Below, piece after piece: positions 6,087 through 12,521 of a stretch of DNA of 17,404 nt; the first letter of the stretch is position 1, and the number at the start of each line of letters is the position of its first letter. The position numbers and the translations under genes are program-made. A model generated the notes under the pieces. The model worked only from the letters and a program-made list of their open reading frames with translations. It searched no databases and was not told the origin of the DNA. The DNA lies in the NCBI GenBank assembly GCA_015487255.1, contig WFQA01000263.1:1-17404 (forward strand), in the 5' to 3' direction. The DNA is from Paracoccaceae bacterium. Lineage in GTDB: Bacteria > Pseudomonadota > Alphaproteobacteria > Rhodobacterales > Rhodobacteraceae.

Positions 6087-7163
6087 GTGACTGACGACAC
6101 GCAGACAAATCCCAACACTTTCACCAACCTGGCACCGCTGAGCAAAGCCTTGCCGGACTGGGTTCCTGAAATTGCGGTAACCTATCTGAGCCATACAACC
6201 CTCGGCGTTCCCTTGCGCCAGATCGCCCGGCAAAAAGGCGTGCACGCCTCAACCGTTTTGCGCCAGGTGCGCAAATACGAGGCGCGGCGCGATGACCCGC
6301 TTGTCGATCAGGCGTTGGACGCAGTGGCGCAAAACCTTCTTCCCACCCAACCGGAGCATATTGATATGGCCAACACCCCGACCACCAATTCCGAAGCCAA
6401 GCGTATTTTGCGGCATTTGTCAGAATCCGGCACCTATTTGCTGGCTTCAAAGCAAATGCCAAAGGCCGCCGTTTTTAAGGAGCAGAAAGGCCAGGAGCCG
6501 CGCAAGGTCGCCACGGTGGAAACCCGCATCGCGCACCGTTTTGCCTTACAGGAGTGGATAAAAGGCAAACAGGTCGGCGCGATTGGCCGCTACCAGATCA
6601 CCCCGGTGGGGCGGGCGGCGCTGCGCCGGATGCTTTCGGATGACAACCAGTTTGGCGATCAGCACAAGGAATTTGATGAGCGCGATGTGAGCCTGGAGCC
6701 GGATGGCAGCATCAAGCGGGTGCGCTATAATATCGCCGAAAGCCCGCTCAGCCTGCTCGGGCGCAAGCGCGGGCCGGATGGCAGTGCCTTTCTCTCGCCG
6801 GCGCAAATCACTGCCGGCGAGCGCCTGCGGGAGGATTTTGAGCTGGCCCATATGGGGCCACGGGTGGCGCAGAACTGGGACCGTTTCCTGACCTCGGCCT
6901 CACGCGGCGGGTTTTCCGACAATTCCCCGGCCGAGGGGCCGTCTGCGGCGCGGGCGCGGGTTTCCAAGGCGCTCACCGCGCTGGGGCCGGGGCTGGCGGA
7001 TATCGCCTTTCGGGTGTGCTGCTTTCTGGACGGGCTGGAAAAAGCCGAAAAGCGGCTGGGCTGGTCGGCGCGCTCGGGCAAGGTGGTGCTGCGTATTGCC
7101 TTGCAGCGCCTCGCCCAGCATTACGGGCTGGAAGACCCGCTGGAAACAAAAATGGCCGGTTAA
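6087..7163 (+). CDS. DUF6456 helix-turn-helix protein, GafA-like gene-transfer-agent activator candidate
   Basis: A 358-residue, probably DNA-binding protein. Residues 38-66 (GVPLRQIARQKGVHASTVLRQVRKY) form a clear helix-turn-helix. Residues about 103-185 look like a winged helix ending in IGRYQITPVGRAALRRML. Residues about 208-350 are the DUF6456 domain (VRYNIAESPLSLLGRK, GERLREDFELAHMGPRVAQNW, CCFLDGLEKAEKRLGW, then VVLRIALQRLAQHYG). In Rhodobacter capsulatus the direct activator of the gene transfer agent, GafA, has to my knowledge this type of architecture, and Caulobacter GafY shares it; identity with GafA is inferred. The start is GTG, supported by AAGGAT six bases upstream. It diverges from DUF6477 and converges on tpiA with overlapping stop codons. 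No GTA structural genes are in the window, as expected for the multilocus GTA of this order. Confidence 0.8.
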   Translation: MTDDTQTNPNTFTNLAPLSKALPDWVPEIAVTYLSHTTLGVPLRQIARQKGVHASTVLRQVRKYEARRDDPLVDQALDAVAQNLLPTQPEHIDMANTPTTNSEAKRILRHLSESGTYLLASKQMPKAAVFKEQKGQEPRKVATVETRIAHRFALQEWIKGKQVGAIGRYQITPVGRAALRRMLSDDNQFGDQHKEFDERDVSLEPDGSIKRVRYNIAESPLSLLGRKRGPDGSAFLSPAQITAGERLREDFELAHMGPRVAQNWDRFLTSASRGGFSDNSPAEGPSAARARVSKALTALGPGLADIAFRVCCFLDGLEKAEKRLGWSARSGKVVLRIALQRLAQHYGLEDPLETKMAG

Positions 7164-7903
7164 CCCTCGGAGGCAGCCTTGATGATGCCGCCAAAATCAG
7201 CCGCCTTTAGCGAGGCACCGCCAACAAGCCCGCCATCCACATTGGAAACCGCAAAGATTTCCGCCGCGTTCGAAGGCTTGACGGAGCCACCGTAGAGCAG
7301 GCGGAAATCATCAAAGGTGGCAGGGTGGCTCTTGGCCAGTTCGGCGCGCATGAAATCATGCATTTCGGCTATATCTTCCAGCGTTGGCACCAAACCGGTG
7401 CCAATGGCCCAGACCGGCTCATAGGCGATGACGGTATTTTCGCCCGTCGCGCCCGCAGGCACAGAACCGGCAAGCTGCCCGCCAACGATTTCGAGCGCTT
7501 TGCCTTCTGTCCGTTCCGCCTCGGTTTCGCCAACACAGATCACGGCCAGCAGCCCGGCGCGCCATGCGGCCTTGGCCTTGGCGGCAACATCGGCATCCGT
7601 TTCACCATGGTCGGCACGGCGCTCGGAATGGCCAACGATCACCGCTGTTGCCCCGGCATCGGCAAGGATTTCGGCTGAAATATCGCCGGTATGGGCACCA
7701 GAGGCATCGGCGTGGCAATCCTGACCGCCCACTTTTACGGTTTTGCCAATGCCGACCATGGCAGTGATCAAGGGTGCGGGCGGGCAGATCAGCACGTCAC
7801 AATTCGGGTCGGGAAAGGCGGCTTCCAGCGCCTCGATCTCACGCAGTGCGGCTTTGGAGCCGTTCATTTTCCAATTACCTGCCGCCAGTTTGCGTCGTGT
7901 CAT
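7160..7903 (-). CDS. tpiA: Triosephosphate isomerase
   Basis: Interconverts dihydroxyacetone phosphate and glyceraldehyde 3-phosphate in glycolysis and gluconeogenesis. All catalytic landmarks are present: AAGNWKMNG with the active-site Lys (about 12), IVGHSERR with the electrophilic His (about 92), AYEPVWAIGTG with the catalytic Glu (about 162) followed by the flexible loop, and the phosphate-binding YGGSVKPSNA and GLVGGASL. With the ATG at 7903 the protein has 247 residues, normal for bacteria. A TTG two codons earlier (7909) is possible, but the ATG has GGGGAG six to seven bases upstream. Its stop overlaps the stop of the convergent DUF6456 gene. A weak promoter may lie in the 100-bp upstream gap. 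Confidence 0.97.
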   Translation of the reverse strand: MTRRKLAAGNWKMNGSKAALREIEALEAAFPDPNCDVLICPPAPLITAMVGIGKTVKVGGQDCHADASGAHTGDISAEILADAGATAVIVGHSERRADHGETDADVAAKAKAAWRAGLLAVICVGETEAERTEGKALEIVGGQLAGSVPAGATGENTVIAYEPVWAIGTGLVPTLEDIAEMHDFMRAELAKSHPATFDDFRLLYGGSVKPSNAAEIFAVSNVDGGLVGGASLKAADFGGIIKAASEG

Positions 7904-7944
7904 TGCCAATCTCCCCTACCGGCCTGCCGGGCCGTATCGTTTGC

Positions 7945-7981
7945 ATTATCGCTTTGTGGCGGTTTTTACCCTTGGGGTAAA
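7945..7981 (-). promoter_or_regulatory. Possible tpiA promoter and adjacent dyad
   Basis: In the gap before tpiA the minus strand has GATAAT at 7950-7945, a plausible -10 about 40 bp before the ATG. The inverted repeat TTTACCC-TTG-GGGTAAA occupies 7965-7981, overlapping where a -35 would be. No T-run follows the hairpin, so an operator is more likely than a terminator. Both are weak calls. Confidence 0.3.
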
Positions 7982-8014
7982 GGAAAATGGCTGCGGCGTG
8001 GTGCCGCTTGCGGC

Positions 8015-8365
8015 CTACATGCCCGCGAATTTTATCGATTCGCCACAGCCGCAGGCCTCGGTCACATTGGGGTTTTTGAACTCAAAACCGGATTCGAGCA
8101 GGGAGGTGGTGTAGTCGATCTCGGTGCCAAACAAAAACATCTGCGCCATCGGGGCGATCATCACCCGCGCGCCGTCTTGCTCGATAACTTCGTCGAGCGG
8201 ATCGATTTCGTCAACATAATCCATGGTGTATTCCATACCCGCACAGCCGCCCTTTTTCACCCCGATGCGCAGGCCCTTTTTGCCACCGGACTGCATGAGC
8301 CTGGTGATTTGCGCCGAGGCGCGTGGTGTCATTGAAACAGCGGCTTTGCCCGGAATGCTAAACAT
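8015..8365 (-). CDS. IscA/HesB-family iron-sulfur cluster assembly (A-type carrier) protein
   Basis: A 116-residue A-type carrier that holds and passes Fe-S clusters to apo-proteins. The three ligand cysteines are present: KKGGCAGMEY (C41) and EACGCGESIKF (C105, C107), at the standard spacing. The reading frame extends 16 codons further upstream, but the ATG at 8365 starts the usual MFSIPGKAAVSMTPRA and has AGGGGA six bases upstream. Close homologues in Rhodobacterales are often annotated SufA-like; no other suf genes adjoin it here, so I do not choose among sufA, iscA and erpA. It follows the DUF3307 gene by about 50 bp and precedes tpiA by about 110 bp on the same strand. Confidence 0.92.
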   Translation of the reverse strand: MFSIPGKAAVSMTPRASAQITRLMQSGGKKGLRIGVKKGGCAGMEYTMDYVDEIDPLDEVIEQDGARVMIAPMAQMFLFGTEIDYTTSLLESGFEFKNPNVTEACGCGESIKFAGM

Positions 8366-8416
8366 GGTTTTCCCCTTTGCGGGTAATTTAGGCATTTCTG
8401 CCGGCCTTAACAAGCC

Positions 8417-9160
8417 TCATGCGATCAATTCACGCAGGGCCAGCACCCCCATCGAGGTGGCGATCACCCAGCCAAAGCTCAGCAGGGTGCCGATGATCAC
8501 ATATTCGCTGATGCTGCGGTCCTCTTTGGCGCTGCTGAAGCGCAGCACCGATTTGGCGGCCAGCAAAAAGCCGATATTCTGCGGCTGGCCCGACAGGATA
8601 AAAAGATAGGCCAGCGCCCGCTCGAGATTGCCGATAATCGCGCCGGCGCGGGGCAGGCCCTCGGCATGTTCAACCGCCAGCGGGCGCATGAACAGCCCGA
8701 TCATAAACCCGCCCGCCCGTGTGGCCAGCACCAGCCCGCCGGTGAGCAGCATGAAAAGCGGCAGTTGCGCCACCCAGCCTTCGGGAATGGCGGCAAGCCA
8801 GGAAGGCGGGGCGCCAAGCAAGCCGTAATCCTGCCAGATGCCGCTGGCATAAAGCCCCGGAAATTGCGTTGCCAGCCCGAGAATCACAGCCAGATGCAGC
8901 CCCTGATCCAGCAAAAACGCCCGCAAGGAGCTGCCGGGCCAATAGGTTTTGATCGCATCAATCAGCAAATGGCTGCCTGCCAGCGCCAGCACCACCCACC
9001 CCCCGGCAAAGCCCAGCGCCGCATAGCTGAGGCCGGCCACAATGCCGATATGCCCAAGCAGCACGGCAAAATTGCGCTTATGTGCGATCATCCACCGGGT
9101 TTGCAGCAGGAAATCAGCCAGAATATGGGCGAAAAGCAGGGCGATCAGGGTTTCGACCAT
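8417..9160 (-). CDS. DUF3307 multi-spanning membrane protein (SatE-like partner)
   Basis: A 247-residue inner-membrane protein of the DUF3307 family. The N-terminal signature LLFAHILADFLLQTRWM is visible, followed by a hydrophobic segment with HLLIDAIKTYW, further hydrophobic segments (HLAVILGLA, PLFMLLTGGLVLA), a cytoplasmic-looking stretch (LPRAGAIIGNLERALAYLFIL) and a C-terminal helix (YVIIGTLLSFGWVIA). The function is unknown. The upstream ATG at 9169 has its purine run abutting it, so I prefer 9160, where AAGGA sits eight bases ahead. In Firmicutes, DUF3307 genes pair with satD, and the same pairing occurs here. A dedicated promoter with two palindromic operators lies directly upstream, so the membrane protein is probably regulated separately from the SatD-like gene. 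Confidence 0.85.
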   Translation of the reverse strand: MVETLIALLFAHILADFLLQTRWMIAHKRNFAVLLGHIGIVAGLSYAALGFAGGWVVLALAGSHLLIDAIKTYWPGSSLRAFLLDQGLHLAVILGLATQFPGLYASGIWQDYGLLGAPPSWLAAIPEGWVAQLPLFMLLTGGLVLATRAGGFMIGLFMRPLAVEHAEGLPRAGAIIGNLERALAYLFILSGQPQNIGFLLAAKSVLRFSSAKEDRSISEYVIIGTLLSFGWVIATSMGVLALRELIA

Positions 9161-9175
9161 TGATTCCATCCTTAA

Positions 9176-9224
9176 TGTAGCCTTTAGAGGCTACAATTAT
9201 AAAATGTAGCCTCTAGAGGCTACA
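9176..9224 (-). promoter_or_regulatory. DUF3307 promoter with two palindromic operators
   Basis: TGTAGCCTCTAGAGGCTACA at 9205-9224 is a perfect 20-bp palindrome. A second copy at 9176-9195 differs by a single base (TTTAGA instead of TCTAGA at the centre). Their centres are 29 bp apart, near three helical turns. Between them, on the minus strand, is an exact TATAAT at 9201-9196, placing a start near 9189 inside the second palindrome. The first palindrome covers the -35 position, which has no recognisable -35 hexamer. This is the arrangement of a repressor- or activator-controlled promoter. The first palindrome plus the following TTTTAT could also act as a weak terminator for the SatD-like gene. 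Confidence 0.75.
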
Positions 9225-9848
9225 GTGATCGGGGCTGGGCCTAAGCTCAAGCTGCTCAAGCGCCAGCAACAGGGCCGGCTCCCCGGCCGCAACCTGATGG
9301 TTGCGGACCGTAAGCCGGGAAACCCCGAGATGGGAGGCCAGCGCATCTTGCGTCGGATGCGGCAGGGTCAGGCTTTTTGACAGCACCCGCGCCTGCGCCT
9401 GTGTCCAGTTTTTCGAAATTTCATCCGCCAGAACAAATACCGGGTTATCGGGGGTGTTGATACCCAGAGATTGCGCCCCGCGCATATCAGCCAGCCCGCG
9501 GCCCGAGGCCTGAAAAGCCGGGCCGTCAGAAGCGCCAAGCCCCTCGGGTGAAAGCGGCTCGATCGCGCCAACCCCCACCGATATCCGGGTTTCGAATGCC
9601 TTGCTCTCCTGGCGTATATGGGCGCGCATCAACAGGCAGATACGCAACGCCAGCCTTGGCCGCACAAGCATTTGCCAGCTATCGCCGGAAAAGCGCTCAA
9701 AAAGCGGGTCATCTTTTTGCAATGCCCCCACCGCCTTGGCCCCCAGCTTGAGCGCGGCAAAAAGCGCATCACGCTCATCACGGCTCAGCCTGGTGGATTT
9801 TACGATATCGCCGGTAAGCACGGCCACATTATCAGGGTCAAAACTCAT
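9213..9848 (-). CDS. SatD-like regulator: cyclase-like N-terminal domain plus C-terminal HTH
   Basis: A 211-residue cytoplasmic protein similar to the SatD family. The N-terminal two-thirds contains VLTGDIVKSTRLS (D14), FERFSGDSWQML (D56) and a strand RISVGVGAIE (88-97). These recall the two metal-binding Asp motifs and core strand of class III nucleotide cyclases, although I cannot show catalytic activity. Residues about 166-187 (TQDALASHLGVSRLTVRNHQ) form a helix-turn-helix, so the protein probably binds DNA. The ATG at 9848 has only a weak ribosome site. The TAG stop lies inside one of two palindromes that precede the DUF3307 gene, making this protein the obvious candidate to bind them. 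The satD/DUF3307 pairing is known from streptococci in an acid-tolerance locus; its role in proteobacteria is unknown to me. Confidence 0.7.
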   Translation of the reverse strand: MSFDPDNVAVLTGDIVKSTRLSRDERDALFAALKLGAKAVGALQKDDPLFERFSGDSWQMLVRPRLALRICLLMRAHIRQESKAFETRISVGVGAIEPLSPEGLGASDGPAFQASGRGLADMRGAQSLGINTPDNPVFVLADEISKNWTQAQARVLSKSLTLPHPTQDALASHLGVSRLTVRNHQVAAGEPALLLALEQLELRPSPDHCSL

Positions 9849-9920
9849 GGGGCCACATTGGCAAAAGCTGCGGGATGAGGCAAGGGGGCATCGTGAGCAT
9901 TATGGCACCGCCCGGGCTGA

Positions 9921-10022
9921 TAGTTGCGCATGCAATTGGCCTGCCGAGCGTAGCGAGGCCATGGCCCAAGCGCTCATATATAGTTGCGCAGCAACAATAT
10001 ATGAGCGGAGGGGGCCAAGGCC
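9921..10022. repeat. Compound inverted-repeat element (REP/MITE-like)
   Basis: CGCTCATATAT (9971-9981) pairs perfectly with ATATATGAGCG (9997-10007). After an A/A mismatch GTTGC (9983-9987) pairs with GCAAC (9991-9995) across a GCA loop. An outer imperfect arm GGCCATGGCCC (9957-9967) faces GGGCCAAGGCC (10012-10022). The decamer TAGTTGCGCA occurs at 9921-9930 and again in the hairpin at 9981-9990. Between the decamers lies CCGAGCGTAGCGAGG, similar to motifs common in bacterial palindromic repeats. No T-run follows, so it is not a standard terminator. It is most likely an intergenic palindromic repeat element; a structured RNA or protein-binding site is possible. Confidence 0.55.
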
Positions 10023-10162
10023 GGCTATTGGTGTGGTGGGCTGCGGCCATCAGATGGCTGTTTTTTGCAGTGCTCACCTCAATCAAAAGGAATGCACGTC
10101 TCCTTTGGCGGCCTGAAGTCTCGGGCTATGCCGCCATGGTTCAGGGCATATCAAAGGTGCGT

Positions 10163-10178
10163 GGCCCGCGGGCGGGCC
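10163..10178 (-). terminator. GC-rich hairpin after the lipoprotein gene
   Basis: GGCCCGC (10163-10169) and GCGGGCC (10172-10178) form a strong short hairpin five bases beyond the lipoprotein stop. The following minus-strand bases have only a short T-tract after several other bases, so termination would be imperfect. Confidence 0.35.
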
Positions 10179-10182
10179 GATG

Positions 10183-10740
10183 CTAGCGGATAAGGCGGGA
10201 GTATTTTGCGCCCTCAAGGCTGGCCCCGGCTAAAAAGCCGCGCTGGCCAAACACGATGCCAAGAATTGGTTTGTTGGAAATGGTCGAGGAAAGCCCGATG
10301 CTGCCGCCCTGTTCCTGCAGTGCATATTCCGCATCCACCCCCAGTTCAAAGCCATCACTGGTGCGAAAATCGCGCAACACTTCGGTGGTCATGAAAAACA
10401 GCACCTGGCGCGATTGCTGGGCACCAAATTGCAGGCCGAATGAGGCCGAGGCGAAGGAATAATAATCCACCGTTGCCCCGCCGATCAGCAAGGCCCCTTC
10501 ACCATATGATCCACCCAGAAATATCCCGGCTTTGGTCACGTTGGGGATCACCAGCATCCCCGCCGTGCGCTGGGAAAATTCGCGTGAGCCGGGGAAGGTG
10601 GCATACATTTCATCCAGCGCTTCCTGCACAAAGCCGTCGATCTGGCTGGCCGTGCCGGTTATCCTGCCGCTGCTGGCGGCGCAGCCACCCAAAGCCAGGG
10701 TGCCGGTGGCCAAAAAACTGCGTCTGGTGAGGGTTTTCAT
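10183..10740 (-). CDS. Ysc84/SYLF-domain lipid-binding lipoprotein with Tat-type signal
   Basis: A 185-residue exported protein. The N-terminus has a twin-arginine motif (TRRSFLAT), a hydrophobic run (GTLALGG) and a lipobox cysteine (LGGCA, C20), so it is probably exported folded through Tat and lipid-anchored. The mature part is a Ysc84/SYLF domain, a lipid-binding fold also found in eukaryotic actin-patch proteins: AGMLVIPNVTKAGIFLGGSYGEGALL, DYYSFASASFGLQFGAQ, then FELGVDAEYALQ and a terminal ILGIVFGQRGFLAGASLEG. The function in bacteria is unknown. An AGGAG site sits about eight bases before the ATG at 10740. It lies about 100 bp after hemB on the same strand and is probably transcribed separately, although no strong promoter was identified. 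Confidence 0.85.
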   Translation of the reverse strand: MKTLTRRSFLATGTLALGGCAASSGRITGTASQIDGFVQEALDEMYATFPGSREFSQRTAGMLVIPNVTKAGIFLGGSYGEGALLIGGATVDYYSFASASFGLQFGAQQSRQVLFFMTTEVLRDFRTSDGFELGVDAEYALQEQGGSIGLSSTISNKPILGIVFGQRGFLAGASLEGAKYSRLIR

Positions 10741-10842
10741 CGGGGTCTCCTGCTCAATACTGCCAAAATCCGGTCTGCTGCCGGTTGGGGCATGTTTAGC
10801 ACATGGCCACTAAATGTGCCAGAGGGCGCATATATATAGGCG

Positions 10843-11841
10843 CTACTCCGCCAAAAGCGCCGCCACGCGCGGGGCGAAATAAGTGAGCACCCCGTCACAG
10901 CCCGCACGCTTGAAGCCCATCAGCGATTCAAGCATCGCCTTTTCCTCGTCGATCCAGCCCCTACCCCCCGCTGCCATGATCATCGCGTATTCACCCGAAA
11001 CCTGATAGGCAAATGTCGGCAGCCCGAATTCCGCCTTCACCCGCTGGCAGATATCCAGATAGGGCATGCCGGGCTTGACCATCACCATATCCGCCCCCTC
11101 AGAAATATCCCGCGCCACCTCGCGCAGGGCTTCGTCTGCGTTGCGCGCATCAATCTGATAGGTGCTTTTATCCCCCTTCAGCGCGCCGCTCGCCCCGACC
11201 GCATCGCGAAACGGGCCGTAAAACGCGCTGGCGAATTTGGCGGAATAGGCCATAATTGCCACATCGGGAAAATCATGCGCCTCCAGTGCCTGCCGGATAA
11301 TGCCGATGCGGCCATCCATCATATCTGACGGGCCAAGGATATCCGCCCCCGCCTCGGCCTGCACCAATGCCTGCTTTTCCAGCGCCATCAGGGTTTCGTC
11401 ATTCACCACCACCCCGTCGCGCACCAAGCCGTCATGGCCCATCGAATTATACGGGTCCAGCGCCACATCGAGCATCACCCCGATGCCCGGCACCGCCGCC
11501 TTGATCGCGCGCGTGGCACGGTTGACGAGGTTTTCAGGGTTAAACGCCTCTTCGCATTCCGGGGTTTTGTGCTGCGCCTTGGTATAGGGAAACAGCGCAA
11601 TGCAGGGGATGCCAAGCGCTGCCGCCTCGTTGGCCGCCCTCACCGCCTCATCGACCGACAGCCGGTTCACCCCGGGCATGCTGGCCACCGGCTCGACCAC
11701 GCCTTCACCCTCGCGCACAAAAATCGGCCAGATCAGGTCATCGGCGGTGAGCGAGCTTTGGGCCACCATATCGCGCATCCAGCCGGTGCGGCGCAGGCGG
11801 CGGGAGCGGTTGAGCGGGAAGGGGGCAAATGGGCTGGGCAT
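10843..11841 (-). CDS. hemB: Delta-aminolevulinic acid dehydratase (porphobilinogen synthase)
   Basis: Condenses two 5-aminolevulinate molecules to porphobilinogen in haem (and, where present, bacteriochlorophyll) synthesis. The 332-residue length is normal. The two active-site lysines are in MAYSAKFASAFYG (K202) and MVMVKPGMPYLD (K256). The metal loop reads DVALDPYNSMGHDG, with Asp where zinc enzymes carry cysteines, so it is the zinc-independent magnesium-type enzyme known from alphaproteobacteria. The N-terminal RSRRLRRTGWMRDMV segment is the usual arm. A strong AGGAGA ribosome site precedes the ATG at 11841. It is divergent from the small membrane protein and mfd pair across about 130 bp. 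Confidence 0.97.
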   Translation of the reverse strand: MPSPFAPFPLNRSRRLRRTGWMRDMVAQSSLTADDLIWPIFVREGEGVVEPVASMPGVNRLSVDEAVRAANEAAALGIPCIALFPYTKAQHKTPECEEAFNPENLVNRATRAIKAAVPGIGVMLDVALDPYNSMGHDGLVRDGVVVNDETLMALEKQALVQAEAGADILGPSDMMDGRIGIIRQALEAHDFPDVAIMAYSAKFASAFYGPFRDAVGASGALKGDKSTYQIDARNADEALREVARDISEGADMVMVKPGMPYLDICQRVKAEFGLPTFAYQVSGEYAMIMAAGGRGWIDEEKAMLESLMGFKRAGCDGVLTYFAPRVAALLAE

Positions 11842-11972
11842 CGGATCTCCTCAAATGTTACCCGATCAGCCTTGCCACAAAGCCGAGTGATGCCTCAAGT
11901 AAAATCACCCAACAAGCGGTTGCAATTTTCAATCAGGCTCTTAGGTTGGGCCTTCTGCAAGATGGAGAGCAT

Positions 11973-12521
11973 ATGCCCGGGCTTGAGCTGATTGAAACCA
12001 CCAGCTACTGGAATATCTGGTATTGGATCGTGACGGTTGTTGCCTGGTCGATGAACTCGCACTGGACGCTGGGCGTGCCCCATGATGCCATCCGCCAGGC
12101 CGATCGAAAGGGGGGCGATTTTGCTGAGCATTGTGACCTGCAAGCCCATATAAACGCCCGCCGCCTGATCTATTATGTTGACCTTGGCGGCCCTTATTAC
12201 ATTGCCTTTATCTGCTTTTTGCTGGCCTTGCTGGCGGGCTGGGGGTTTTATTGGGGCTATGAACTGGCGCAGGCGGTTTTTCTGCTGGCGGCACCGCTGT
12301 TTTTCTCCTCGCTGTTTACGATAAAACTGGCTTACCGCATTCAGGACGAGGCCCTGCAGGGCGAGCCATTGCGCAAAGCCCTGAAGCGCCGCCGCATATG
12401 GAATCAATTCATCGGCATGGCGGCGATCACCATCGCGGCGATGGCGGCGATTTATCATTATGTCGTGATCAACAATTACTTCATGCCCACGGGTGCCTTT
12501 GCCCCGGCCGGGTTTCAATGA
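11973..12521 (+). CDS. Small membrane protein before mfd (annotated in relatives as 'component of SufBCD complex')
   Basis: A 182-residue integral membrane protein. It begins with MPGLELIETTSYWNIWYW and has about four hydrophobic segments: IWYWIVTVVAW, YIAFICFLLALLAGWGF, QAVFLLAAPLFFSSLF and FIGMAAITIAAMAAIY. Similar Rhodobacterales proteins carry the label 'component of SufBCD complex', which I regard as unproven; nothing here shows a link to Fe-S assembly. The reading frame is open upstream to 11829, but GGAGAG lies just before the ATG at 11973 and homologues start there. The TGA stop overlaps the mfd start codon (ATGA), so the two genes are probably cotranscribed and translationally coupled. 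Confidence 0.75.
   Translation: MPGLELIETTSYWNIWYWIVTVVAWSMNSHWTLGVPHDAIRQADRKGGDFAEHCDLQAHINARRLIYYVDLGGPYYIAFICFLLALLAGWGFYWGYELAQAVFLLAAPLFFSSLFTIKLAYRIQDEALQGEPLRKALKRRRIWNQFIGMAAITIAAMAAIYHYVVINNYFMPTGAFAPAGFQ

Larger units (their letters stand above)
9849..10182. other. Gene-free interval with inverted repeats
   Basis: This 334-bp gap between the SatD-like gene and the lipoprotein gene has no convincing coding sequence. Open frames across it lack ribosome sites and family features. It holds a long hairpin (9957-10022), a decamer repeat and a GC-rich hairpin next to the lipoprotein stop. The SatD-like promoter must lie here, but I could not pick a convincing -35/-10 pair. Confidence 0.6.

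Noticed and set aside
9875..10186. Plus-strand open frame of 103 codons in the gap after the SatD-like gene
   Set aside because: It crosses the hairpin element, has no ribosome site, domain or conserved look, and overlaps both flanking features.
10799..10819. Hairpin GCACAT/ATGTGC after hemB as a terminator
   Set aside because: Only a six-base stem with a nine-base loop and no T-run on the hemB strand.
12398..12517. Upstream extension of the mfd frame by 40 codons
   Set aside because: The extra codons overlap the preceding membrane-protein gene and read as a His/Gly/Asp-rich shadow. The ATGA overlap at 12518 gives a normal-length Mfd.
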